From Dioscorea cayenensis subsp. rotundata (lineage: Eukaryota; Streptophyta; Magnoliopsida; Dioscoreales; Dioscoreaceae), in NCBI RefSeq assembly GCF_009730915.1, contig NC_052474.1:5429501-5493500 (forward strand): a stretch of 64,000 nucleotides of DNA, read 5' to 3'. The notes under the pieces are model-generated. The model ran no database searches and had not been told where the DNA came from. It saw only the letters and a list, made by a program, of their open reading frames with translations. This document shows, piece by piece, positions 40,865-54,049 of this stretch (the stretch's first letter is position 1; the number at the start of each line of letters is the position of its first letter). Both the position numbers and the translations under genes were made by a program.

Positions 40865-42231
40865 GATCTGGGCAATGGAGGCTCTGGCTGTAACGGTGGC
40901 CTTGTATTTGTCTCGAGATCAACACTCATTTATCGGGTTCTGAACCCGTGAACCCGAATCCGGTAAATTCACAATCCAATTAATAAGAGTTATAGGAAAA
41001 AAAAAACTTCTAATTTAATTAGAATTTTGACATATTCACCTAGTTTTTTTTTTCTCTTGGTTTATCAATCTAATTTCTTTTAATTAAATTTAACAACTAC
41101 TACTTGGTCTCGTGTTGAACGTTATAAGAACACTGAATAAGCAGATTAATCCCTAAAAGATCGTTAAACCATCATAATTGACTAAATTAAAAAATCCTTC
41201 AAGGGTCATTAAGTCATCGTAACTGGTGCATCTGTTTGTCTTTTGACACTTTTTGTAAAACAATACTTAATGCTTTTATCACTATATATAAGTATGAGAA
41301 CGCACCATCTATGCATGGGCGTAGATTCAAAATATGTAAATTTGTTATCAACCATTGGATAGAAATCCAATAGTCTTTATCAAATTTTTTATTTCTATCA
41401 CTATATTTATAAAAAAAAATACTACTCTAAAAAAATAAGATACATAGTAATTAAATATGTATAATAATTCAATTAATTATAGCCATTCAATTATATTCCC
41501 ACTAAATCTATAGTTAAACTAAAATAAATCCAAAGCATAACATACCACCTGTCTGGTTAGTGGTACAAGCACCAGCATTCTCTCCATGGGGATGTTCCTA
41601 TCAAAGTCCCCAAAGAAGCAACTTTGTACTGGTCAACAATAAGCAGGTATGGGCTTCTTACTATCTTTATTTTATGAATGTACAACTTAATTTTGATATG
41701 CTTTTAATTCAGGCTTCACTAAATTACTGCAAATATACCCATAACAACATCTCCATATTAAATAAATCCGAAATACATTGAAGAAAACAATTTAAGTCTT
41801 CAAACTATTACAAGAACATGCCTTCAATCCAAAAGAAACACAATACAAAACCAAGCATTTTTACACAACTAATTGTCCCACAGTTTACAATGTTTGAAAA
41901 AGAAAAGATGGGCAAATTAAATCTTAATTGTAAAAAAAAAAAAAAAATTATGGGGATGATTTCCTTCTAAATTTGATGATCCCCCAGAAAAGGCTTTCAA
42001 AAATGCAACTTTGTTTACTCCACAAACCAGCACGCAGCGTATACAACAATGTTTGATTATTTTAGGTACATAAACCTTCAGCTGCAACAGTAAGTAGGCA
42101 CGCATAGAGGGGCATCTCAGTAAATTTCTGAATCACTAGAATTGGCTACAATTAAAAAAACCATGGCCACAACAATGGAGCTATGAGAGATGTGAGGACG
42201 GAGATTTGTCTGTCTAACTGCTTCTACTCAT
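40861..42231. other. MED9 upstream region and RHD3 3' flank
   Basis: Contains the MED9 promoter on the left and the RHD3 3' UTR on the right (probable polyadenylation side around 41900-42230). No further gene seen. Confidence 0.55.
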
Positions 42232-45200
42232 TTAGGGTTTATACTGCCTCAATGGGCTCGATTGCTCGGATTCGTTTTCCGATGAAGTGATGTTTGATGA
42301 GGCATCGGATGTTGTAGAATTATGAACGCCGTTTCTGAAACTTTTGGCAGCAAGTTCGGGATTCCGGTGTGGTTCTGGGGCTGCAGGACGCTGGCCTTCG
42401 TCAGCTAACTTCTTGAGAAGGTTCATTACTGTGGGAAGGAACTTTGTTGACAGGGCAAGGATCCCGGGGAGCTGCCAGGAAATAAAAATAAACACTTTTT
42501 GTTTAGGGATAGATATGCATGAAGACAATGAAAAGAGAAGGTTCGACACATAATGTGCTTTGAATTTAGACAAAGTGAACACTCACAGCTCCATTCCGAA
42601 ATTCACCAGGAATGTCAAGTTGAATCCAGAGAGCTTTGCCCACTAGGAAGGCGACAAATATAATAGCAAAGTAAAAAGGGTTCCTGCAAAATTAGCATAA
42701 TAATTTGTCAAGTAAAAGTTAACAGCAGTCTGAATCCATTAGCACGACCAAACTACCTCAAAAGAGTCATAAACTCATTGAATCCCAAGATAACAATGGC
42801 AAGGATTGCCCATGGCGGGGGTAGCCAGTTGTTGTTTCTCTTATTAGCTTCCTGAAAACAAATATTAACATGAGGTATTAAGGAAAGGACACACAAATGA
42901 AGTCATGTTATTATGATATTGGTATTCAAAGTTAGTAAAATAACAGGTGTTAAAAAATGAAAGATGAGATCATGCCTGAGCAGCAATAGCCTGGGTGACT
43001 GTGTACTCAGTTTCAGCTTTGAACTGCCTCCATAAAGACTTGCACTGAACAGGTGTAATCAAGGTTTTCTTTGGGGAAACCTGTTTAAGAAGGAATAAAT
43101 TCATATTAATCACAACAAAAAAGAACAAGGTGATTTCAAAGGAAAAAAAGCGCCATCCTTAAGGATCAGATCTTTCTTCTTTCCAAGTTGTAACAATTGA
43201 AAGCAACCTCAACCATGTATATGAGTAATGACATGTCCTAAGGACGAGCTCATGGTACAAAACCTTCATCAGTTAAAATCAACTGGAGATCTCTAATTGG
43301 AGGTTTGAAGAATTGAATAATAAAATCTTACAGGAAGATGCTTCCGATTTTAAAAAAGCTAAAAAAAACTGAATATTTGTTAGCATGATTTCGTGTTAAC
43401 TTTGGTTATTCTAAAAATTAAAAGAGAGCTGAATGAGGAGAAACTTGATGGCATGAAGGGAACATGATAGATCCGAAATACAAAAAGATGAACCCATCAA
43501 CCTAGCTTTTACAAGGTGCATAACTGTTTACAACCTATGTACTAGCATTGACTAACAACACTTTCCATGTAAAGAAACATTATCAGAATCATAACACAGA
43601 AACAGACCCTCTAAACAATCTTAAATAACATAAAGCGTACCTCCTCCCAGGAGCTTGATGCCAGTGGATCAAATGATTGTATACTTCTATTTGTAGCATT
43701 AGGATTAGGATTATCAGCCAGAGCAAGTGAAAGAGTTTTCTCGATGTTATCTTTATCATCATCCAGACGGATTGCAGCCATCACAGACATCAGCTTCAAA
43801 GACTGAACACAAGTGCAAATACAAAATATGACCTTGAAAAACAGAAGAAACAAACTAGAGAATATTAAGCAATAGCTCATCACATACAGCAGCGCGAGCA
43901 GTCTTTGTGATTGCTCTTATGTCTTCCTTCCCTGTCCATAATCTAGGCATGGAGTCAGAATCACGGCTGAACAACGTAGAGAACCTACCAAAAAAGGTCC
44001 ATATAAGTTTGCTTCTAGCAGGAAAACCACCATCTTATGCTAACACAAAAAAAAAACAAAAACAAAAAAAACAAAAACAAAAACAAAAGAAACAAAAAAA
44101 AAAGGCAGTACCTGTCCTTCATGCGGATCAAGGCCCTTCCAGCTTCTTCTCTTGACTTAGATTCAACGACATTTTTAGCATATTCCTCCAGTTTTGCAAG
44201 CATTTTTTCAACTGTTACCTGGTCTAGCTCAAATGCAGCAAGGGCAGAAGCAAATCCAGAGATAGCTGACTTAGTTTCTTTCTGAAGAAGTCTTCTAATG
44301 GCTGGCCAGGTATCATCACTAGCTGCATCTAGGAGAGCTTCCACAGGTTCTGCAAGTGCTTTACTAAGTTGTCCCTGCAAGATCATCACAATCCTAAATC
44401 CCATTGCCTGTGTCCAATAAATATTTTCTCTAATATCACTTCAAAGAAGAAATGTCGCACCTCGAACTGTGCACTGAGCTCAGACAGTTTAGCAGCACGA
44501 ACTGAGGCTACATGTGCATCAATGTCACGTTGAAGCTTGTCCCGAATCTTGGTGGGGTCCCATTTTGCTTGTTCAACAACAGCATCTTTATAGAAATAAA
44601 CGATTACAAATTAACTGGACTTTTGATGACTCATAAGAGATAAGGAAAAAAAAAGGCTGATTCTTCAAAGTCTTAATAAAAGAATGAGAATAACTGCAAA
44701 ATTATTTCCATCAGAACTGAAATTCCACTAGCAATAAATAATATATGTCAATAGCAGACTGGGGCTAGAATTCTCTCCTGTAAATTTCTTTTGGTATGTT
44801 ACAAAAATAACTTTTTCATTGTCCATGCACCACTAGGTGTCAATTTCCCTAGTGTAAAAAACAACAATATTTCTTTTCATGGATATAATTTTGAAAGTAC
44901 CTTACTAACTTTCAGTAATGTTCTCTTCAAAACTCTGCAACTATTAATGTGCAAAAGCATTTTGTGACCATATAATGATGAGACAGTGCGTCAAAAAACC
45001 ACATCGCAGCTAAGTTTACAAGCTTCATCATGCAGACTGAAAGACTGCATTGTAGGTTAAAAGACTTGAGCAAGAACTAAGTATTGACCAAAAATCCATA
45101 AAAGGAGACTCAGTCACTTGCAAAAGAATATTTAAAATCAATAGAGTGGTAAATAAATACAAATGATCAACCAAAGACAAGTAAAATCCTGAAGGAATAA

Positions 45201-48200
45201 GGTAAACTTGCCCTAGTCAAACAACAAAACAGCATGGTCAAGAGCTTCTATTAAGTCATAGTTGAGCCATATAAAATGTGAGAGAGAAAAAAAAAACCTA
45301 CAGGAGAACCATACATGCATGGAAAGGAAAACAATCGAGTGCAGAAATAAATCAGGCACAGAACAGTAGAAAAATCAGTTAATTCAAAGGAAATAAAACA
45401 TAGAAAATTGATTTATCATTTTTGGCTTTAAGGCCATACCTTCACAGCCTTCATCAAATTTTGACATAAATAACTCAGTGTGATCACACGCAGCAACAGC
45501 AAATCCTTCACCACTTTCCAAAGCCTTATCTAAAGCTTCTTTGAAGTCATCCAGAGTTTTAGACCGTAAATGCCCCAGCATTGATTGGTAAGCAGGATGT
45601 ACCAGCTATAGTTTGAACAAGAATTAATTGCAAAATATAGGCAACAAAGACTTAAATTTGAAGTTTCATGACAGAGATCATTCATGTATAATGTCAGAAT
45701 GCTTAAATTTTACTGCAAAATCATATCCTCAGATGGATTGAGCCAACAAACCTTTTTCTATAGAGGCCAATTAAGGAAAATCACAAAAACCTTCCCAAAC
45801 ATTGTAACAGCATTCGTTCAAATGGGATTTAAGATTAAAATGAGATGTATCACTACCATAAAAATCACAGAAATACTAGGCTAAGGTCCTTGAAGCTAGT
45901 TAAATGGTTAGGCTGTAGATTATGCTTACCTAGGCCAGCATCGATAATTAGGCTATAAGGTTGTTAATCAAGCAGAGTTTGATATCAAGAATAAGGAATG
46001 GGAGGTCTGGGGAAAACTTGACCAATTGGATAAAATCCCCAAAAAATAAAATAAAATAAAATAAAACAAGTGAATTGCATCAACAGCCAATGTCAAAATC
46101 AAGTTACCTGCAATAGTTTTGATTCAAGCTGCTGCCTCTTTGCATTCCTTACACCTTCATCAAAATAAATAACTTCCATATCATACCTGCAATATGTCAG
46201 AAACAAAGTATTAGAATTTAATGATAAAGATGATATTACAAAGGCTGGAAATATTGCTGACAGAATAACCTTCCTAATTTCCAATCAAAATTGAAATTGA
46301 GCCAAGAGTTTCAAAGAGATAATGCATTTCAAAGGGAATGCTAACTGATGCATTCGCTCTTTCTTCCATTGTCTGACTACCCACAAATCTTGTTCAATAA
46401 ATAATCACTTTTTTTCCTATAAAAATAATGACGCAACTTTTGTACATTATGCCATGATTAATACGTGCATGAGTTCTATATGGCCTACCATCCTAGAGAT
46501 ACCACTCTCATAAAAGCCAATTAAGAGAACTGAGCAGATCATAAGAACCACATACACATCCTTTTCTTAGAGACTGATATATCTCATGCTTTAATTCATA
46601 TTTACAAGCTATAACTAAAGCTAAATAATAAGCAAAGCTAACTTGTGAAGAATGCCCACCCAGATAAACATTTTTCCAGAATTGAGCTAAGCTTCTTCCC
46701 AAATCCTGGTACTATGCCATTTTCTACTGCCTCTGCAAGTTGTTGCCATTCCTGTAACCATTAACAATGAACTTCAATTTACCATCTCCAATAATATGCT
46801 AATTTGAACAGAATTTAACCATACATCAATTACCTCATCAGCAGATAGACAAACAAATTTTTCATTGGCAATTTCCTCACAACGTACAGTGGCTACCATA
46901 ACCTGACAATCAGAAGAGGCAACTTATCTCTCATCCCTAAAGAACATCCTTTTGGACATGTGCACACAATATAATCACCTTGTGAGCAGGGAGGTCAAGA
47001 TCCTTATTCTCCTTTATAACCTTCCAAATTTCTTCAGCACTGAGAGCAAATGCTGAAGCAGCAACAACGCCCCGACGATCTCCAGCAAGTCCTCCGGGAG
47101 CAATAGAATGAAAAAATCTTTGCCTTAAACTTGCCACCTTTATGAAAATTAAGTAATTATAAGCAATTGACATATGGGAGTAAGATAATACTCAAACGAG
47201 CACAGTCAAATGCACTTGAAGAAAAACAACATAGATTAGAAACTGATCACTCCTAACTCCATTTTAATTTGCAACAGTGGTGATTGTGTAAAACAAATAG
47301 AAACTGGCTCAAAAAGTTGGAAAACAACATTAAAATATTGGAAAGATACTGTATGCAACAGTGCTTAATGTTGTCAGGAATATATTGCCTCTGAGAAACA
47401 CTACATGAATCACTCTCTGACTAGATCAATCTCACTCCCAAATGCACCCATAGACAATAGGTTGTGAATTGTTCTCCGCCTGCAATCCCCTTTGCCACAG
47501 AGATCATTTCCCCCAACAGTGTTATATTTACATCTTACTAAGTGAACAAGATCACACCGAATAGATATTTAAATTTGTAGATATCATTTTTCCCCATATA
47601 TCATCAAAAGACTCAAAACTAGGATTTCTATCAAGCTTTACTTTGACATATAATTTTATGGAGATTTTCTAGCCACCCAAATAGAAGTTACCATATGCAG
47701 TAACCAACTACTGACTCCAAAATAAACCATCCAAAATGAACACCAGACAATGAAACATGATAATTACTCAAGTAACTTCTATTTTAAACAATGCCACACC
47801 TGCTCTTTAAATTGCTCTTCTTTCTCTTCGTAACTAGAAAGAGCAACAACATCTACCTGAGAAATTGATTTAAAAACAAGAGTGAGATATCAAAGAAGAA
47901 AGAAAGAGAAAGCAATAGTAAACATGGCAAACTAGTTAAGAGCTGCTTACATTAAAAAATTCACTCAATGGAGTTTCCGTATGTAGTTGTGGTTTAGGGA
48001 CTGAATCCCATATCTGTCAATAAATCATGAAAAAAGGGCATGAAAAACATGGAAACAACATAAACATACCATCCAAAAAGAGAGCATTTAACAAAAGTAA
48101 CCTTCTGAATATCTTCCCTCAAAACAGGTTCCAAATTTTCAAGAGGTGTCTGCTCACATATATAACCAATATTAGAACAAAACAATGGACATAACTGAGA

Positions 48201-49964
48201 AAAAGACAAATAAGATAACAATCAATAAGAAGGAGCTTGACGGGCGCACCCTTGTTTTATCCCGGATTACAAACAATAGAGTCGTTTTACGGGGGCTAAA
48301 CAGTCGCATCATAACCTGTTACCAGAAAAGCAAGTCAATACATAAAAAACACTAGAGCTCATCAAAATAGACATATTAGAGTACACACAGAATTCAAATT
48401 TACCTGGAACACTGTCTTCAGAAGAGGCTTGTTTGCAGCCTGTTCTCGGCCAATATCATGACACCACCTATAGTTTGAAAAATGAAAGATAATTTCTCAA
48501 AAAAAAAGGAAAGAAATAAAGAAGAAAGAAAGAGGGAGAATAGATAGATAGATAAGAAAGAAATGGTAGGCAAAAAGAACCACTGGACTTACATATTAAT
48601 CAGCACTATATCTGAAACTGCTAGGGCAAAAAGGGCACTCTGTTTCTCAAACGCAGTATCATCCTGAAATTAAGACAAGTATAAAAATGGAAAGGTGAAA
48701 ATTTGAATGTGTTGCCATGGGGAAAGGCAATGTTGCTTATCCTAAGTAATTATCTTTGCACAAACACCAAAAGAAACTATCAAGTCATTTCCAAACTTTG
48801 TTTCCCAATCAACCAGTAAACACATTTAAAGTAAAAATATATGAAAGAAACTAGCACCTCTCCTCTCTCTCTTCCATCAGTACCCTCTAAATCCATAACA
48901 ATAGTACAAGGGTCAATTTCATTGCATTTCGCCATCCAGATGCCTTTCGTAGTTTGAGACCTAAATAATAATGCAAGCATTGGACATGGAAATTTTACAT
49001 ATTAGCCAATATCAGTTAAATGAACTAAGGGACACAAGTGATAATCCGATAACTAACCTGCCCTTGAAAGCGTCCATCTCTCTAAAGTTGGTACGAAATA
49101 GATTATTTAAAAGGGTGCTTTTTCCTGAAAAAAGTTAAAAAGAAGCTGTGATAGTTTACTAGAATATGGCACAATGAGTGGCATTGAAGTATAAAATAAA
49201 AAATCTGAATTTTGCATTGATAACCGACAAGCATTTCAATATAGTGATTGGTTTATAAAACTACTTTATATTCACATAAACGAATTATTTCTATCTTCAA
49301 TATCTGCAGAACAATTAGTCCATCCGGCAATGTCCAATCTCACACATTGAGCAACCTGCAGAGTCAGGAAGCCTATCTCAAAAGTATAATTCAACTCACT
49401 TGGTTCCTTAACTAGCACAACAATAATATCATTTAAGTTCCATCAATCAAAATCATTTCTACATTCAGGCCAATCTTATAAGTTAATTCTAATTAATCAA
49501 AGAATGTTCAAGCTGTCATTCATCTCTGAAAATCAGGTCAATACAAATAGGGGTGTGTGCTTTCTGTTATACCTTCAAGCTCAATTAGACAATTCACAAT
49601 ATCACTCTCTACAATTCAGCTTAGTATTACTCAAGGAACCTTGCATAACAAATAAGTAAGAGAACAATAAAAAGAAAAGTGCATAGGCTGCAAGATGCTC
49701 CAACAGACCACATTACAAAAGACAATGATGATGACAACATATGCGAAGCAATGTCCTGGAAGAAATTAGAAAAAAAAAATCAAAAATAGATGATTAAAAA
49801 AGACAATACGGCATACCACTACTTTGTGGACCCATGATAGACACTACAGCATATGATAGTCCACATTCAGCTAATCTTACTGCCTTCACAAACTCGGCAA
49901 GGCCAGATTTATTAAATCCACCATCTCCGTCGATCAGTTGGAGAGAGCAACACTCATCAGCCAT
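42232..49964 (-). CDS. RHD3: RHD3/SEY1 dynamin-like GTPase, ER membrane fusion
   Basis: Plant counterpart of atlastin/Sey1: an ER-anchored GTPase that fuses ER tubules and is needed for root-hair growth. Twenty-two exons, from 49817-49964 and 49058-49124 to 42587-42683 and 42232-42471, give 811 residues. G1 GPQSSGKST (45-53) is split by intron 1. G3 is DLEGTDG (about 95-101) and G4 is RDKT (about 169). A long helical stalk follows. Two adjacent hydrophobic hairpin segments ([18 protein letters not shown] and [17 protein letters not shown], about 680-718) insert in the ER. The tail is Ser/Asn-rich and ends SSPLRQYKP. All phases agree. Intron 19 (42852-42975) starts with GC instead of GT. The start [18 protein letters not shown] lies just after a 5' UTR intron. 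Confidence 0.96.
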
Positions 49965-51060
49965 TTCTGAAAAAAAAATATGAAATGCTCATGACAGTTA
50001 AATGACATAGCACAAGGATAGGTCCCTATCTGTGCAGAGACAAGAGTGTGTGAACATTGTTCATCCAATTCAGATAATATCAAATGTAAACAAAAAGTGG
50101 TAGGTGGATAACCCTGGCCCTAGAACACAGACCTATATGCTGATTCTACTATTTGATATCTTCAGAACAGAGAAAAATTAATAAGGAACTTTGCATGAAG
50201 TCAACTTAAGTTGAAAATATTATTTCTTAAGTTAAAACATCAAAGTCCCTTTTCTAATAAGAAAGGACAAGCAAGCCAATCAAAGGAATGATTCGATGAT
50301 TGAAGAAAGAAACAAAATCATCTCTGGTTAAACAAAATAGTTCTTCACGATATTCACTCGTTATGCCAAGCTTACTTGAAGCCATACTAGATGAAATTTA
50401 TTGTCAATTTCATTCGCTACTACTTATGCATCAATTAGAAGAGTAAATTGATCAATGATTTCCCTTAAAACCCCAATCAATAACCAAAATTTCACAAATT
50501 TCACACTCAGCGATCTAAAACCATTTAAGAACAATCCATCAGAGCAATCAAAATCAACCAAAAAGAAAAATTCAATAATATTGAACATAGACGCAGATCC
50601 AGACGAAGCTTAACACAAGCCTCAAGATCGGCCATCAAAAAGCGTTACAAAATCTGCTTTTAAAGCCAATAGAACACCAAATCATTAAAACACTACAGCA
50701 ATAACTCAATGAAACAAATCCCCTTAATCATCCCACAAGAACAAGCATTCAGTGAAACAGATCGGAAACCCTAGATCGTCATAAATGAAACCACATCGGA
50801 TCGTCATCCAAAGCTAGAGATCAAGCATCAAAACCACACCAAAAAAATAATAATAATAATAATAATAATAAATACCCATCAAGAGGATCGCAAACAAGAA
50901 GTAACACGCACCAGCGATGAAGATGAAGATGAAGATGAAGAGAAAGGCTTGAAGGGATTCAAAGGAGCGGAGATCGTCGTGAGAAGGAGAAGAATGGCAG
51001 CAAGGAGCGATCGAGCATCGCGATCAAACCCCAAGCTTCGCTTTTTAAAAGATTAGTACC
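49965..51060. other. RHD3 5' UTR intron, leader exon and promoter edge
   Basis: The AG acceptor lies 3 nt before the ATG. A probable leader exon ends near 50913 at gctg/gtgcgtgtt and contains a hexamer repeat (gatgaa, about four copies, 50917-50940). An (AAT)n run lies at about 50847-50872. The gene start is probably near 51040. Confidence 0.6.
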
Positions 51061-51384
51061 AAAACAACGACGCTGTGAAAAATAAATAAATAAATAAATA
51101 AATAAATAAATGGTAAAAATAAATTTCTGAATTCCTACGGAGAACGCAGAGGAAAGAGATGGTGAATTTCTTTTTTTTATGCTTTTTTTTTTGGGTTTTT
51201 TTCCGGCTAAACCAACTAAAAACCTTGAAATTATTTATTGTATATTTTTTTATATATACGCTAAAAAAATAAAATAATTTTACAGACAATAATAAGACAC
51301 ATTGCTAATTCCAATATTCTTGTGTTACGCGCTCCTTGTACGAATTTTTTCCACTTCTATGTATACACAAGCCATGTACGATCA

Positions 51385-51425
<41 letters not shown>

Positions 51426-51428
51426 ATA

Positions 51429-51749
51429 CTCCATCCGTTTTGTTCTAATTGCCACATTTTGAAGTTCTTCTCTGTTCCTTTTTATTTGTCACATTAAAAA
51501 CTTTATATAGCATTAAATAATTTTTTTTCAAATATACTTTTAATTTAATTTAATATATTTATACAATTTTTAATAAAACAAAATCAATTAAGTATTAAAT
51601 TATAATCTCTACTAGTGGAGTTTTAAATAAGGATAATTTTGAAAAATAATATATTTTTTTTAAAATATAGGTAATCAACTAATTTTAACTAATTTTTTTT
51701 AATCGGTGTGAATTAGTTAGATGTGACAACTAAAAACAAATGGAGAAAG
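51429..51749. mobile_element. Stowaway-like MITE, 321 bp
   Basis: Starts CTCCATCCGTTTTGTTCTAA and ends with the inverted equivalent (acaaatggagaaag). Both sides are flanked by TA (51427-51428 and 51750-51751). The inner arms also match: tgccacatttt against agatgtgacaac. No coding capacity. Confidence 0.72.
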
Positions 51750-52479
51750 TAATAAATAATAGATATACAGTATTATTTTTATTATATTTATAATATTTGC
51801 ATAATATTATATAATATTATACAACATAGGATTTTACCTCGCACCACTCATCTCATTCAAATGACTTGCCATTAAACTATTTATTAGTTTTTATGAGCAT
51901 AATAATTTATGGAAGTAAATAAGCAAGGTTTTAATATTGGATTTTTCTTAGTTATATAATATAATAATAAAATGGTTTATGGAGTGATATACAGTATACT
52001 AACAATTTTTTCAATTGCAAATGATATATATAGATATTATTGTTTCAATATTTTTTATTATATTATATTTTTAGCATGGGATAAAAAATTTCCAAAATTT
52101 ATTTTGACTTTTAATATATATATACACACATTTGTGATTTAAATAAATTTATAAAATATTAATTTTTATTATTACATATTAATGATAAACAAAACAAAAC
52201 AAAAGTAAAACATGCATTGATGATGATAAAAAGAGGCATAAAATGTCTTCCTTGAACACCTTTATTCAAATGTAAAAAAACTTTTAAAAAAAAAACCATA
52301 CATGTAAGAAAATATACGTAAATTTGTTAAGTGCAATATTATAATTTTCAGTATTTTTCTCCATCAAACTTGGGACATAAAAACAATTGAGAGGTGACAA
52401 TTATTTCCACTAATTTTGAAACTTTAAGGTACTTAAAAAATAAATAAATTATATATATATATAAACTTTTTCATCGTGG

Positions 52480-52800
52480 TGGGACCTATTGGCACCGACG
52501 AACCGACTCCGACTCAGATTGGACCCCACCGGCCGCCCACCTGGCTTGACCCACGCCTTTCATTCTCTCCATGTCTCCATGTTATTCTAAAGAAGCCGCA
52601 TAAAACGGGCACCTTTATAGCCGTTGATTTTAATGGGTTCTTACTTTGATGTTGATATCTAGCCGTTCCTCAAGATCTGATGGTCAATATCCGTTCTTGG
52701 AATTCACGCCCTCTCTTTTCATAACCGGACTTGGTCCAGATCAACGGCTGATGTCAACTACCAAAACTTGTGTGTGGATTTGAACGGTTGTGATCAGTTT
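52480..52800. promoter_or_regulatory. G+C-richer island with five AACGG/CCGTT cores
   Basis: Stands out from very AT-rich surroundings. It contains gccgttgat, gccgttcct, atccgttct, tcaacggctga and tgaacggttgt within about 180 bp. AACGG is the core of plant three-repeat-MYB (MSA-type) sites. It lies about 1.5 kb upstream of the RHD3 leader, on the far side of a MITE, so its target gene is uncertain. Confidence 0.35.
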
Positions 52801-54049
52801 GTTTGGAGTACTTTTAAAAACTTTTGACTCTTGAATTAACTATTTAATTACCGAAAAAAATTAAGGTTTTAGTTCTAATTAAATAAATCTTTCTTTGGAC
52901 TTGCGAAACCCATAGAATTTTATTATTATTGTTATTATTATTGTTATAATCATCATCATTAGATAGAAAACATGTTCGAAGTGTGATTATTAAATAAAAT
53001 CAAAGCATTCAATGTTAATAATTCCAATTAGTTGTATGTGTTCCATGCTAATATTAAAGTCCCATAAATGTTTGGTGTGATTTGACACATACAATATGGA
53101 GCATGTTGATTTTATTAAAAAAAATAGTTATTTATATTTTCATAAAATAGAAAACGATACAAAACGCACTTCTCACCCATTTATTTATTTATTTTTATGA
53201 AAGTAAACAAGTAATGACATTTGATATATATATATATGAAAATTAATATCTCAATGATAATACGAATGTTTTACACAATAAATATAGTACTAATAGATCA
53301 AAATTTCATTAGTTATTTTTTTTTTAATTGTAAAATATGATATCAACTCATAATTTTTTTAATCTTTATAATATTTTATTTAATTATGAAAATGACAATA
53401 AAAAAGTAACTCCAAATAGTGCCACAAGTTTAAAATGGTGATTCAATTGATATATAAATCTTTTTCATTAAAATATGTTCAATTAATTTTTTTTTTAAGT
53501 TTATTTTTCTTTGAAATATTTTATATATAACTTTAATATAATTAAAATTTGAGGTATTATATGGTTTGAGAATCAAGTATACAACATGTTCCCCTCATTT
53601 GATTGAGTTGATGTATAATTTTTCAAATATATTTTTTCCCTTACTTCAAGCAAACTCAAGTTCTCATTATTAAAACCACAGAAATCGAAAATAAATTTTT
53701 TAAATCATATAAACAATTAAAAAAATAGTAAAATTAGGATTATACAAGGTTAATTAAAATGCAAAACAAACAAATTATTTATCCATAATATAAATTTTTA
53801 AAAAAATAATTTGTTTTCTCGAATAAAATAGGATAATTACATATATAAATTGATTTGGAGTATAAGACAAGCGAGATGTGGCAAACATCCCAACATTTGA
53901 ATGTGGCTGTCTTGTGAGAATCACTTTATTCTTCTGACCAAAATGATTAAAAATAATAATAATAATGAAATTAAATAAAATAAGAAAAAGGGACCCAAAT
54001 AAAAAACACACGAGAACTTTGATTGCATTATTGAAACAAGGCCGAAAGT

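Larger units (their letters stand above)
51061..54049. other. AT-rich gene-poor stretch
   Basis: No gene recognisable. Holds an (AAAT)n run at 51080-51111, a TA repeat at 51389-51420, a Stowaway-like MITE and a G+C-richer island at 52480-52800 (both listed separately). The remainder is low-complexity AT. Confidence 0.6.

Noticed and set aside
40636-40951. Plus-strand frames with poly-Ala or poly-Leu and Ser-Leu repeats
   Set aside because: Antisense of the MED9 poly-Gln tract plus the adjacent CT microsatellite, not genes.
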